From Candidatus Pelagisphaera phototrophica (GTDB lineage Bacteria > Verrucomicrobiota > Verrucomicrobiia > Opitutales > Opitutaceae), in NCBI RefSeq assembly GCF_014529625.1, contig NZ_CP076039.1:1736001-1800000 (forward strand): a stretch of 64,000 nucleotides of DNA, read 5' to 3'. The notes beneath the pieces are model-generated. The model was not told the origin of the DNA. It saw only the letters and a list, made by a program, of their open reading frames with translations, and did not search any database. Position 1 is the first letter of the stretch, and each line of letters begins with the position of its first letter. The position numbers and the translations under genes were made by a program. Below, one piece after another: positions 18,344 to 27,707 of the stretch.

Positions 18344-20466
18344 AGGACATCGTATTTCAATGGCCCTGGTTTCTCTTTGCACTAACTGGAGTGTGGCCCT
18401 TGTGGTGGTATCTGAATTGGGCAAAGAAGAAACGCCAAGATGCTAGAGCGAAGTTGGGTCACTCCGGAGAAGTGGCGATTGAGCGTTGCGATTGGATCTG
18501 GATGGGGGTTTTTGTTCTCATCATATTTTCGCTCGCCCGACCGGGGTACGATCCAACGCGATTCTCTATTTCGCAGTCCGGTCGGGATGTCGGCTTCGTT
18601 TTGGATGTGTCGCGAAGCATGCTCGCCCAAGATGCCTATCCTACGCGACTGGAAGCGGCTAAACAAGGGATCCGGGATTGCCTAGATGGATTTGTGGGGG
18701 AAGAGGTTGGTCTAGTCATCTATGCGGGTAGTTCCTCTATTAGTTGCCCGCTAACTTCGGACTACGATTTTGTTCGCTACATGCTTTCTCAAGTCCAGCC
18801 GCGAAGTGTAGAGTTCGGTGGCACTCTGCTGCTTTCGGCGATCGAGAAATCAGTTGACCAGGTATTGGATCCGGAGCGGCGAGGATTTCAGGATCTGATT
18901 GTGCTGACCGATGGCGAGGACCATGGTCAGGGCATTGACAAGGTTGCGGAGCGCTTGAAGGAGAGTGGGGTGTTCCTGCTTGTGGTAGGAATTGGTGATT
19001 CCGTAACAGGATCCAGAATTCCGATCCTGAATGAGGAAGGGGAAAGCATTCCCTTGAAACACGAAGGACGAGTCGTTTATACAAAGCTCCACGATAGTGA
19101 GTTGGCTGAATTGGCTCGGAAAACGCCGGAAGGCGAGTTCGCCAACGTGGGGACTTTGCCCTTCCACCTGGGGGAGATCTACGAGACCTTTGCGAAGGAA
19201 AAGGAGTCGATTCGATCCGATGGCGATACGGGATACGTGGTGTATAAAGAAGCCTCTTTTCTGATTTTGCCGATCGCTCTCGTTTTGTCGCTTTGGGCTT
19301 CCGGTTTGGCGAATCTAGGAAAAGGGACGTTAGGGTTGGCGCTTTTGGTAGGAGCTTCTCTTGTCAGTGAGCCCGTTAGTGGCCAAGAAGAGCAAGAGTC
19401 GGCGAGTTTCGAAACAGCGCTGGACTGGCTGGAAGATGGAAAATTCAATGACGCAGGGGTCGCCTTTGGAGAACTGGCCTTCCAGATGGAGAGGCAAGGC
19501 GATTCTCCCGTGAATCTCGCCGCCGCGGTTTTTAATCAGGCTCTGGCGAATTTTAATCAGGTCGAAGTATTGTGGGAGAGCTCTCCGAGGGAAGCGCTTT
19601 CGTCTGCCCTTTTTGCCCAGAATCTATTGTTCCAAGCAGCCCGAATGCGCCCGGGATTTAAAAGAGCCAGTATGCGACTCGACTCACTCGCGGTGATGCT
19701 GGAGGTATTGGAAAAGCGGGTGGCTGAGGAAGAAAAGAAGGAGCAAGAAAGAGATGAAAAGATTGAGGTGCTCCTAGAGAGAATTCGAGCGCTTCTAGAA
19801 GGCCAGGCCGAGCTAAGGCGAAATGTGGAAAGTGTCGACATACAGCGACGGCCCGCGAATCGAAATGTTAGGGCGCCTTCACCTAATCCTCAAGAACCGC
19901 CGGAAAACGCGTCGATCCATGCGGTTCAGTTTGAGCAAAGTCAAAAACAGCACCGTTCCGAGGGAAAGTCGATCGAACGCTACATGATTGAGCTAGACAA
20001 TGAGTTTTCGATGGCCAGTGCGGTTGCCCAAGCAAGTGAAGGAAAGGGGTTGGAGACCATTCTCAAGCGTCCATTGGAACTAATGGGAAAGGCGTTGGGA
20101 GCGCAACTGGAGGCGGAAGAACTGCTTTCGCAATGGCGTTACTGGTCGGCAGCTCGGGCACGCCAGTCCTTAGCGATAGACCGGCTTCAGGAAATACTGG
20201 ATCTGTTTGCCTCGAATAGCGATGATGAGGGCGAAGGAGAGTGGGATGATGAAGATTGGGAGGAGTATTTGGATACGGATCCCGGGGAAGCAGTCGCTTC
20301 ATCGCTTCCAATGAAAGGGGAATTCCGGGAGGACTCCCTGATGCAGCCACTTCCAGTTCCCAACTTTTCAGCGGAAGATGTGCTCATGGAAGAAATGGGC
20401 AGTCAGCAATTTCGACAAGAACAGCGGGCAAAAGCCAATGCGGGAAAAGTGGAGAAGGACTGGTGA
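18340..20466 (+). CDS. batB: BatB-like VWA protein fused to a BatC-like TPR/coiled-coil region
   Basis: 708 aa from ATG 18340, which overlaps the batA stop; a longer open frame from 18256 is only read-through. Residues 1-70 hold two membrane segments, then a VWA domain with DVSRS at 89-93, CPLTSDYDF and VLTDGEDHG. A third hydrophobic region (ILPIALVLSLWASG and LALLVGASLV) is followed by a TPR-like region (LDWLEDGKFNDAGVAFGELAFQM), a coiled coil rich in Glu/Lys (KRVAEEEKKEQERDEKIEVL) and an acidic tail (DDEGEGEWDDEDWEEY). In Bacteroides BatB and BatC are separate genes; here they appear joined. It likely forms an inner membrane complex with BatA and the following protein. Confidence 0.85.
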   Translation: MKDIVFQWPWFLFALTGVWPLWWYLNWAKKKRQDARAKLGHSGEVAIERCDWIWMGVFVLIIFSLARPGYDPTRFSISQSGRDVGFVLDVSRSMLAQDAYPTRLEAAKQGIRDCLDGFVGEEVGLVIYAGSSSISCPLTSDYDFVRYMLSQVQPRSVEFGGTLLLSAIEKSVDQVLDPERRGFQDLIVLTDGEDHGQGIDKVAERLKESGVFLLVVGIGDSVTGSRIPILNEEGESIPLKHEGRVVYTKLHDSELAELARKTPEGEFANVGTLPFHLGEIYETFAKEKESIRSDGDTGYVVYKEASFLILPIALVLSLWASGLANLGKGTLGLALLVGASLVSEPVSGQEEQESASFETALDWLEDGKFNDAGVAFGELAFQMERQGDSPVNLAAAVFNQALANFNQVEVLWESSPREALSSALFAQNLLFQAARMRPGFKRASMRLDSLAVMLEVLEKRVAEEEKKEQERDEKIEVLLERIRALLEGQAELRRNVESVDIQRRPANRNVRAPSPNPQEPPENASIHAVQFEQSQKQHRSEGKSIERYMIELDNEFSMASAVAQASEGKGLETILKRPLELMGKALGAQLEAEELLSQWRYWSAARARQSLAIDRLQEILDLFASNSDDEGEGEWDDEDWEEYLDTDPGEAVASSLPMKGEFREDSLMQPLPVPNFSAEDVLMEEMGSQQFRQEQRAKANAGKVEKDW

Positions 20467-23150
20467 CTGCTTTCTTCAAAAAACCTTTCATGCGTGCGGG
20501 GGGCAAAACTCAGAAGCTTTTTTTAGCCTTGTTAGGTAACGGGCGACTGCCCGCCGGGCCGCATTGTTTGAGCGGCTTGTGCGGCACACCGGGCCGTCGC
20601 GCCCTACTGGCTCCAAGGATTCCTAGTGCTCTTGTGTACATTGCTTTGGCTATCAGGGTTCCGGTTGCGTTAGCCCAAGATGTTCCGGAAGCGGTCCAAG
20701 GTCCTCGTCTTCACATGATGGAAGCCAGTTGGTTTGTGGATGAGGTTTCGACTGTGCTACTCTTTGTAGATGCGAAGGTAGAGCCGATCCTCCAGCCGAT
20801 TGAGGATACAGATGAGATTCGGTTTTTGGACTCGGAGGTGATGAAACTCGAAGAGGACGAACGTGGCAGCTACGCAATGTCGGTCCGCTTTCTGCCCCTG
20901 CGAACTGGGGTGCGGGACTTCCCCTCTCTTGCGGTCGATGTGGATGGGGACGTTTTGCGATCCCTCCCGCGCCAATTGTTCGTGGGCGAACCTCATCTTT
21001 CCGATTCGATGAGCTTCATCATCGAGGCAGAGAAAACTCAGGTTTATGTGGGAGAGCCTTTGCGGTTGGATTTCATCTGGCGTTGCCAATTGCCAATGAA
21101 CCAGATGCGGGCGCTGAGCCTGTATCCAGATTTCTTTAACGATTCCGATATTGAAGTAGTTATTCCGCGAAGTGTGGTTCCGGAGGAAGAGCAGTTCGGT
21201 CTGCCAGTCGGAGGACGACGTGTGATCGCCCATCGGATTAGCGGGGAAGAGGCGTTTCCGCCCAGTTTGGGTGAATTGAGATTTTCGGTCTTCGTGAGAT
21301 TTGAGGAATCGGGGATGTTCGAGATCTTGCGAACGCGTCTGCTGTGTTCGCGACTTCTAGTTGAAAATGCCCAGTCCAATCGTTACGCCGCCTATTTCGA
21401 CAACGCCCTTTTTGAGTCCGTCGACCGCTCATTGCCCAACGAAAAGCTGCACGCATTCTCAAGCCCCATTGAGATCGAAGTGCTTCCGCTACCGAGTAAA
21501 GGAAGACTGGAATCCTTTAGCGGGCTCTTCAACGTCAATTCAATCGAGGTGAGCGTTCAACCCGCGACTGCCGAGGTAGGGCAGCTAATAGAGGTGCGTG
21601 TTGAGGTGAACTCGGATGTCTGTTCGGAAATGCTGGAGTTGCCAGATCTTAGTCGGCAAGCGTCGTTGCAAAACCGTTTTTGGGTGGGGCAGGAAGTAAA
21701 TGAAATTTGGAGGCCAAGCGGCCGCACGTTTGTCGCCCGGGCAAGGCCTCTGTCAGTTGAGTCGATCGCTTTTCCTAGTTTGGCGATACAGATCTTCGAT
21801 CCTGATGAGGCGGACTATCGCTTGATCCGTACAAGACCCGTACCCATTGAAATCTCGGCTCGAGATGGCATGAGTTACTTCCCGGTGGAGAAAATTCCTG
21901 GAGCGCAGTATTCGGTTATAGGCAGCAACGAAGGAATATGGCACAACTATGATGCGACGATTATGGGCGATGTAATGGATGAACTTGTGAACCTGCTGGC
22001 CGATGGCCTATGGGCGTTTGTTCTGCTCGGGCCCATCTTGTTTTATGGGCTCTCATTTTGGGCGCGAGAAGCGCGGCGACGCGCCATAGATGAAGCCTAT
22101 CGAATCCGTCGCGAAGCGTTCGAAAAATTTAAGCGAGCGGCGTCGAAGGGGGAAGACGATGTGGAAGCGCTCAGGGAGTTGGTCGCGGCATGCTTTGAGC
22201 GCAGGCAAGCGGCTTTGACCGCGAAGGACGTGGCGAGACTTCTCGACGCGGCCGAAGGGGAAAGGGATCTAGTAGAGGAGATTGAGGCGACCATTGGAGA
22301 AACGGATACTCGGAAGTACAATCCAGGAAAGGGCAAGCCGGGAGAACGAAAGCGAACAGGGCGGTTGGGTGAACGCGTTTTTGAGCTTTTTCAAAAAGGA
22401 CTTGTATCCGTTATCTTGATAATCGCTTTGGGTGCGGCTGAATATTCGAACGCTGCGGATTGGGACGATGCAGAAGCCCTTTTCACAGCTGCTTTGGAAT
22501 CGGCAGAGGAGGGGTTGGGTTCGGAAATGACTGAATCCAAATTTGCCGCGGCTGCTCTCGAGTTTGAAAGCTGCGCTGCGAATGGGATTAGAGCGGGTCT
22601 GTCCTGGTACAATGCGGGAAACGCCTGGTTTAAAACGGGCGAGATTGGCCGCTCGATTGCGAGTTACCGGCAAGCCCAGACGCGAATGCCCTTTGATGAG
22701 AGATTGGCGACGAGCCTTGAGGCGGCCCGAGCCCTTAGACTTGACTCGTTTTCGCATGATCGAGAATCAATAGAAACTCCGATTCGTTGGCAAAAGGCAA
22801 TGTTCTCTCTGCTTTGGCTGGTTTCGTTTGGTGTGACTTTGTTTTGGATACGATACCGGAATCGAGTTTGGCTGACGGTGTCAGGCGTGTTGTTTGGGGT
22901 GACGATAATGCAAGGACTGCTTCTGGGATGGGCTGTCGTTGCGGGACGGGATGAAGGCGTTTTGATTGTGGATGAGGTATATGGGCGAAAAGGTCCCGGG
23001 TATTCCTATTTGTCTTCATATGCCGATCCTCTGCACAATGGAATTGAGCTTTCTCTGTTGGAAGTGCGAGGAGAATGGCTCTTGGCTAGCTTGGAAGACG
23101 GTTCTGATTGCTGGCTGCCGTGCGAGACTGTGCAGATACTGGAACGGTAG
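20463..23150 (+). CDS. batD: BatD-like protein fused to BatE-like TPR and SH3 domains
   Basis: 895 aa from GTG 20463, overlapping the preceding stop (GTGA); ATG 20490 is an alternative. A hydrophobic signal (QKLFLALLGNG ... ALVYIALAIRVPVALAQ) is interrupted by about 24 residues translated from a REP-like inverted repeat. The mature part is a large beta-sandwich, BatD/oxygen-tolerance type region, then a membrane segment (LWAFVLLGPILFYGLSFWA), a charged cytoplasmic part, a second hydrophobic segment (GLVSVILIIALGAA), TPR-like repeats (AGLSWYNAGNAWFKTGEIGRSIASYRQAQ), two further membrane segments and a C-terminal bacterial SH3 domain (YGRKGPGYSYLSSYADPLHNG). TPR plus SH3 is the layout of BatE, so BatD and BatE seem fused. 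Confidence 0.82.
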   Translation: MTAFFKKPFMRAGGKTQKLFLALLGNGRLPAGPHCLSGLCGTPGRRALLAPRIPSALVYIALAIRVPVALAQDVPEAVQGPRLHMMEASWFVDEVSTVLLFVDAKVEPILQPIEDTDEIRFLDSEVMKLEEDERGSYAMSVRFLPLRTGVRDFPSLAVDVDGDVLRSLPRQLFVGEPHLSDSMSFIIEAEKTQVYVGEPLRLDFIWRCQLPMNQMRALSLYPDFFNDSDIEVVIPRSVVPEEEQFGLPVGGRRVIAHRISGEEAFPPSLGELRFSVFVRFEESGMFEILRTRLLCSRLLVENAQSNRYAAYFDNALFESVDRSLPNEKLHAFSSPIEIEVLPLPSKGRLESFSGLFNVNSIEVSVQPATAEVGQLIEVRVEVNSDVCSEMLELPDLSRQASLQNRFWVGQEVNEIWRPSGRTFVARARPLSVESIAFPSLAIQIFDPDEADYRLIRTRPVPIEISARDGMSYFPVEKIPGAQYSVIGSNEGIWHNYDATIMGDVMDELVNLLADGLWAFVLLGPILFYGLSFWAREARRRAIDEAYRIRREAFEKFKRAASKGEDDVEALRELVAACFERRQAALTAKDVARLLDAAEGERDLVEEIEATIGETDTRKYNPGKGKPGERKRTGRLGERVFELFQKGLVSVILIIALGAAEYSNAADWDDAEALFTAALESAEEGLGSEMTESKFAAAALEFESCAANGIRAGLSWYNAGNAWFKTGEIGRSIASYRQAQTRMPFDERLATSLEAARALRLDSFSHDRESIETPIRWQKAMFSLLWLVSFGVTLFWIRYRNRVWLTVSGVLFGVTIMQGLLLGWAVVAGRDEGVLIVDEVYGRKGPGYSYLSSYADPLHNGIELSLLEVRGEWLLASLEDGSDCWLPCETVQILER
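20536..20607. repeat. REP-like inverted repeat inside the batD signal-peptide coding region
   Basis: Arm 20536-20562 (GTAACGGGCGACTGCCCG..) and arm 20581-20607 (read in reverse, GTAGGGCGCGACGGCCCG..) match at 20 of 27 positions and are separated by 18 nt. The local GC content is higher than in the flanks. The reading frame stays open through it and encodes LPAGPHCLSGLCGTPGRRAL, which breaks an otherwise hydrophobic signal segment. Confidence 0.7.
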
Positions 23151-23275
23151 GCACGTGAGCAGTCGTAAATCGTGAATGGGAGAAGGGTTCTCTTAATTGT
23201 ATGCTCTGGGCGAGCCATCGCTATTCTTCTTTTCTGGACAATAGGCTCAATATCGTCAGTTTTTAAATTTACCCC

Positions 23276-25819
23276 ATGAATTACCGAATCCCGAAAATCC
23301 AGTTTGCGAAAAGGACTATTGTTTGGAGCGTTCTGTTGCTTTGGGGACAACTTCACTCCGGATTAATCCATGCAGAAGAGTCGGACGACTTGGTTTCCTT
23401 TAATCATGATATACGTCCCATCATGTCGGATACATGTTTCCAATGTCATGGACCCGACAAAAATACTCGGGAAGCAAACCTGCGATTAGATTCAATCGAG
23501 GGAGCAACCAAGGATTTGGGCGGATACGCGGCGATTGTTCCAGGTGATCCTGACGAGAGTGAGCTGATTTGGAGAATCCTCTCGGAAGCTGATTCGGAAC
23601 GCATGCCTCCAGAGGAGCACCCCCGTCGGTTGACAGACGAGGAAAAGGAGCTTTTCAGAAAATGGGTCGAGCAAGGCGCTAAGTATGAAGCCCACTGGGC
23701 ATTCCTTCTACCGGTGCGAGGGAGGCTTCCTCAGGAAAGGGATCCCGTTTGGGAGCGGAACCCGATTGACGCATTCGTTTTTTCCAAATTGAAAGAAAAA
23801 GGTCTCACTCCTTCTCCGGAAGCCGATCGCGAGACTCTCATTCGCAGGATAACGCTGGATTTGACTGGACTCCCACCGACCATTGAGGAGGTCGAGGCGT
23901 TTCTTTCGGACCGGTCGCCGGATGCCTATGAGAAGGTGGTAGATCGGCTGTTGGCGTCGCCTCGGTATGGGGAGCGCATGGTATGGGAATGGCTAGACGC
24001 TGCCCGTTATGCTGACAGCAATGGCTACCAGAATGACGATGAGCGGGGAATGTGGCCCTGGCGTGACTGGGCAGTTGACGCTCTGAATTCAAATATGCCG
24101 TTTGACCAGTTCACCATCGAACAGCTCGCGGGCGACTTGCTGCCTCAGCCGACGATGGAACAGAAGCTCGCCACCGCATTTTTGAGAAACCACATGATCA
24201 ATGGTGAGGGGGGACGACTTGCGGAGGAGAATCGAATTGACTATCTGGTCGATCAGACGGACACGGTATCCACGATCTGGATGGGTCTGACGATGGGATG
24301 CGCTCGTTGCCACGACCACAAGTATGATCCCGTTTCCCAGCGTGAGTACTATCAGCTCATGGCCTTTTTTGACAAGACAGAGGTTACGGGCAAAGGTCGT
24401 AATCCGCATACACTTCCAATCCTAGATCTCACCACTGAGATTCACGAGCAGCGTGTCGAAGAGCTGGAAGAAGCGAAGCGGATCGCAGCGAACCGTTTGG
24501 ACCTGGTGGAGCGAGCCTTATTCCCTAGGGAAGAGGGAGCGCTGGCCATCGAGTCGGAAAAGGCGAAATCGATTACTAACGGAACCGTTCAAGGAATTCT
24601 CAAGCAACCGGTCATCAAACGACGGCCCGAGCCTTTGACGGAGATAATCGCCGTTTATGGTGAAACCGAACCGAAGTATGTGGAGGCGACGCTAAACTAT
24701 ATCGACGCTTACAAGGATCTCGACGTCTACAGCAACTCGCGTCCGATCGTGATGATCATGGAGGACTCCGTGGAACGGGATACTCACATTCTCGAAAACG
24801 GTCTGTACGACCAGCCGAGAGAAAAAGTGACGACGGGTTTTCCTTCTGCTTTGAATGGTGGCGATGAAGTGACGGGTGATTTCAACCGTCTCGATCTGGC
24901 GAAGTGGCTGATGTCCGAAGATAATCCGCTTACGGCGCGAGTGACTGTTAACCGATTTTGGCAGCAGTATTTTGGTAGAGGTATCTTGGAACAGGTGGAG
25001 AACTTTGGGGTTCAGAGTAAGCCACCGGTACACGAAGCCTTGTTGGACTGGCTGGCGGTCGAGTTTCGCGAGAGCAACTGGAATGTGAAGGAGCTTCACA
25101 AGTTGGTTGTGACGAGCGCGACTTACCGTCAATCGTCTCGAGTTACACCTGAGTTAATAGAGCGTGATCCGCAAAACGAACTGCTCGCGCGTGGGCCTCG
25201 TTTTCGCATGCCGTCCTGGATGATCAGAGATCAAGCTTTAGCTCTAGGAGGTCTTCTGAATGAAGCTCAAGGAGGCCCCCCCGTGATGCCTTATCAACCC
25301 GAAGGGATCTGGAAGGAGGCGTCCTTTGGATTTATTGAGTACGAACAGGGAAATGGAGAAGACCTGTATCGAAGAAGTTTGTACACTTTCTGGAGGCGCA
25401 TCGTGGGGCCATCTATCTTTTTTGACGCGACTCCGCGTCAGGTCTGTGAGGTCAAAACCAAGCGAACCAATACACCCCTACATGCCTTGACCACACTGAA
25501 TGATGTCACTTTTGCCGAAGCCGCTCGAGGGTTTGCGAAACGATTGCTAACGGAGTTCAAAGGAAGCGACTCTAAGCGGTTGTGGACTGCCTTTCGTATG
25601 GCTACGGCCAGGGATCCCAACAAAACGGAACAGAGGACTCTGAAAGTAGCCTTGGCGAAGTACCGTTCCCATTTTGCAGACGACCCGGATGCCGCTCTCA
25701 AGGTTGCCAGTGCAGGTGAGTCTAAAAGAAACGATCGGTTGAATCCTGTCGAACACGCCTCTTGGGCGACGATTGGCTTAATGCTGCTGAATTTGGATGA
25801 AACGATTACTAAGGAATGA
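23276..25819 (+). CDS. PSCyt1-DUF1549-DUF1553 cytochrome c protein (no insert)
   Basis: An 847-aa exported protein with a signal peptide (KRTIVWSVLLLWGQLHSGLIHA). Haem motif CFQCH at 54-58 lies in the PSCyt1 domain (FNHDIRPIMSDTCFQCHGPD, later ERMPPEE). DUF1549 follows ([54 protein letters not shown]) and ends with a second motif [11 protein letters not shown] near 342. DUF1553 makes up the C-terminal part (DLAKWLMSEDNPLTARVTVNRFWQ, SATYRQSSR, RTNTPLHALTTLND). Unlike the two paralogues in this window it has only a short linker between DUF1549 and DUF1553. Function is unknown; a DUF1501 Tat protein follows, the standard partner. Confidence 0.92.
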   Translation: MNYRIPKIQFAKRTIVWSVLLLWGQLHSGLIHAEESDDLVSFNHDIRPIMSDTCFQCHGPDKNTREANLRLDSIEGATKDLGGYAAIVPGDPDESELIWRILSEADSERMPPEEHPRRLTDEEKELFRKWVEQGAKYEAHWAFLLPVRGRLPQERDPVWERNPIDAFVFSKLKEKGLTPSPEADRETLIRRITLDLTGLPPTIEEVEAFLSDRSPDAYEKVVDRLLASPRYGERMVWEWLDAARYADSNGYQNDDERGMWPWRDWAVDALNSNMPFDQFTIEQLAGDLLPQPTMEQKLATAFLRNHMINGEGGRLAEENRIDYLVDQTDTVSTIWMGLTMGCARCHDHKYDPVSQREYYQLMAFFDKTEVTGKGRNPHTLPILDLTTEIHEQRVEELEEAKRIAANRLDLVERALFPREEGALAIESEKAKSITNGTVQGILKQPVIKRRPEPLTEIIAVYGETEPKYVEATLNYIDAYKDLDVYSNSRPIVMIMEDSVERDTHILENGLYDQPREKVTTGFPSALNGGDEVTGDFNRLDLAKWLMSEDNPLTARVTVNRFWQQYFGRGILEQVENFGVQSKPPVHEALLDWLAVEFRESNWNVKELHKLVVTSATYRQSSRVTPELIERDPQNELLARGPRFRMPSWMIRDQALALGGLLNEAQGGPPVMPYQPEGIWKEASFGFIEYEQGNGEDLYRRSLYTFWRRIVGPSIFFDATPRQVCEVKTKRTNTPLHALTTLNDVTFAEAARGFAKRLLTEFKGSDSKRLWTAFRMATARDPNKTEQRTLKVALAKYRSHFADDPDAALKVASAGESKRNDRLNPVEHASWATIGLMLLNLDETITKE

Positions 25820-25862
25820 TGATCGATTTGTATAAAGCGCAGATTAGGACTAAATTGAATCA

Positions 25863-25938
25863 GGTAGCGGGCGATCTCCGAGCGCCCGTGGATAAGTACT
25901 ACAGTCTTAATATGGGTGCTCGGAGATCGCCCGCTACC
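25863..25938. repeat. REP family 2 head-to-head pair abutting a start codon
   Basis: Arms at 25863-25887 (GGTAGCGGGCGATCTCCGAG..) and 25914-25938 are inverted copies with 24 of 25 positions equal. The right arm ends 5 nt before the ATG of the DUF1501 gene at 25944 and occupies the space where a ribosome binding site should lie. Related single arms are at 27551, 27590 and 32978. Confidence 0.85.
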
Positions 25939-25943
25939 TTGCC

Positions 25944-27389
25944 ATGAATCCATTAATTGATTGGAAAAGACAGTTTACTCGCAGAGAGTTTTTTGGAAAG
26001 TCGGCTCAAAGCGTAGGCGCGGTGGCTCTGGCAAGTTTGCTCGATCCGAAAGCGCTAGCCCGATCTCCATCTGGGCCCCCGAGTCTCCCTCATTTTGCCC
26101 CGAAGGCAAAGCGTATCATTTATTTACTGCAGAACGGAGCCCCATCGCATGTCGACTTATTTGATCATAAGCCCATGCTGGCAAAGCTAAGAGGGGAGCC
26201 GGTTCCCGATTCGATTTTAGGGGGCAAACGCTTTAGCTCCATGACCGATACCAAGGAGAAGCTGCTCTTGCCGAATATTACTGAATTCGCCCAATATGGA
26301 AAAAGCGGTATCACTTTAGGCAGCTTTCTTCCGCATACGGCCGAGATCGTTGACGATTTGTGCTTTATCCGGTCCATGCACACGACATCGGTTAACCATG
26401 CTCCGGGCATCAATTATTTTCTTTCCGGAGCGGAGATTCCGGGCCGTCCCAGCATGGGAGCCTGGCTTAGTTATGGGCTCGGTTCGGACGCGGAAGACTT
26501 GCCTTCGTTTGTGGCTATGACCTCTCGGGACAAGGAAGCATCCTGTGGTCAGATCTTCTACGACTTCTATTGGGGCTCCGGTTTCTTGCCCACGAAATAT
26601 CAGGGCGTGAAATTTCGTGGCAGCGGAAGCCCTGTTCTGTATTTGTCAAACCCCGACGGAGTCAGTCGTGAGCTGAGGCGTAGTATGCTAGATGATCTGG
26701 AGAAGCTGAACGAGGAGAAGCTCAAAGACTATGGTGATCCGGAAATCGCGACGCGGATCTCTCAATACGAAATGGCTTACCAAATGCAAATGAGCGTTCC
26801 CGAGCTCACTGACTTTACTAGCGAATCGGAATCGACTCTCTCGATGTACGGTCCAGATGTGCATCGTCAGGGGAGTTTTGCCTACAATTGTCTAATGGCG
26901 AGAAGACTGGCGGAACGGGGTACACGTTTCATCCAGTTGATGCATGCCGGCTGGGACCAGCATAATAATTTGAACCGGCAATTGAAAGTCCAATGCATGG
27001 ATACGGATCAACCCAGTGCTGCCCTGATTAAGGATTTGAAATCACGTGGAATGCTGGATGACACCTTGGTTATTTGGGGAGGCGAGTTTGGTCGGACACC
27101 CTTTCTGCAGGGAGAGTTTGAAGACTACGCTCGCTGGGGAAGAGACCATCATCCGTATGGGTTCACCGTCTGGATGGCCGGAGGCGGAGTAAAACCTGGG
27201 ATGGTTTATGGAGCCACAGATGAATTTGGGTTCAATGCCGTGGAGGATCCGGTGCATGTGCATGACTTTCAGGCCACGATCATGCATTTGATGGGGATTG
27301 ATCACGAGCGGTTCACCTACAAGTTCCAAGGCCGCAACTATCGCTTGACCGACGTGCATGGTCAGGTGGTAAAGCCCATTTTGGCGTGA
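25944..27389 (+). CDS. DUF1501 Tat-exported protein
   Basis: A 481-aa protein. The N-terminus has a twin-arginine signal (R13-R14 in FTRREFFGKSAQS, then GAVALASLL). The DUF1501 body shows [103 protein letters not shown] and PVHVHDFQATIMHLMGIDH. The His/Asp-rich strings recall the alkaline phosphatase superfamily metal sites, but no formylglycine or Thr/Ser nucleophile is obvious and no activity is known. It follows the DUF1549-DUF1553 gene by 124 bp, unusually far because a REP pair separates them. Confidence 0.92.
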   Translation: MNPLIDWKRQFTRREFFGKSAQSVGAVALASLLDPKALARSPSGPPSLPHFAPKAKRIIYLLQNGAPSHVDLFDHKPMLAKLRGEPVPDSILGGKRFSSMTDTKEKLLLPNITEFAQYGKSGITLGSFLPHTAEIVDDLCFIRSMHTTSVNHAPGINYFLSGAEIPGRPSMGAWLSYGLGSDAEDLPSFVAMTSRDKEASCGQIFYDFYWGSGFLPTKYQGVKFRGSGSPVLYLSNPDGVSRELRRSMLDDLEKLNEEKLKDYGDPEIATRISQYEMAYQMQMSVPELTDFTSESESTLSMYGPDVHRQGSFAYNCLMARRLAERGTRFIQLMHAGWDQHNNLNRQLKVQCMDTDQPSAALIKDLKSRGMLDDTLVIWGGEFGRTPFLQGEFEDYARWGRDHHPYGFTVWMAGGGVKPGMVYGATDEFGFNAVEDPVHVHDFQATIMHLMGIDHERFTYKFQGRNYRLTDVHGQVVKPILA

Positions 27390-27510
27390 AGTTGAGTATA
27401 TTGATTCTAAACCACAGATCTCATGGATTGTACAGATGATTTGGAAATCGTTCTAGAGACAAAGGCTAATAGGCGGTTAGTGATAGGTAAGTGAGGACCG
27501 GTTTCCTCTC

Positions 27511-27697
27511 GTAGGGCCAGCGCTTGTGCTGTGCAGCGTTGGTTTGGAAGAGGGCGATCTCTGAGCGCCCAACCGATAGAAACGACAATGGGCGCTTGGA
27601 GATGGCCCGCTACCTTTAAATACCTTGGAGATGCTTTGTTTTGTAATACAACCGTTAGGATACGGCCTACGCGGCACGGCGCAAGCACCGGCCCTAC
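27511..27697. repeat. REP cluster: family 3 arms flanking a family 2 pair
   Basis: The 318-bp gap 27390-27707 between the DUF1501 gene and the P450 gene (convergent) is mostly repeats. Outer arms 27511-27534 (GTAGGGCCAGCGCTTGTGCT..) and 27674-27697 (reverse, GTAGGGCCGGTGCTTGCGCC..) are inverted copies with a few differences. Nested inside are family 2 arms at 27551-27570 (AGGGCGATCTCTGAGCGCCC) and 27590-27614. Nested pairs of two families look like successive insertions. Confidence 0.8.
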
Positions 27698-27707
27698 GTT
27701 GAAATGG

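Noticed and set aside
27390-27707. Possible CRISPR array, because of clustered repeats
   Set aside because: The repeats are inverted pairs of two different families without equal spacing or unique spacers, so they are REP elements.
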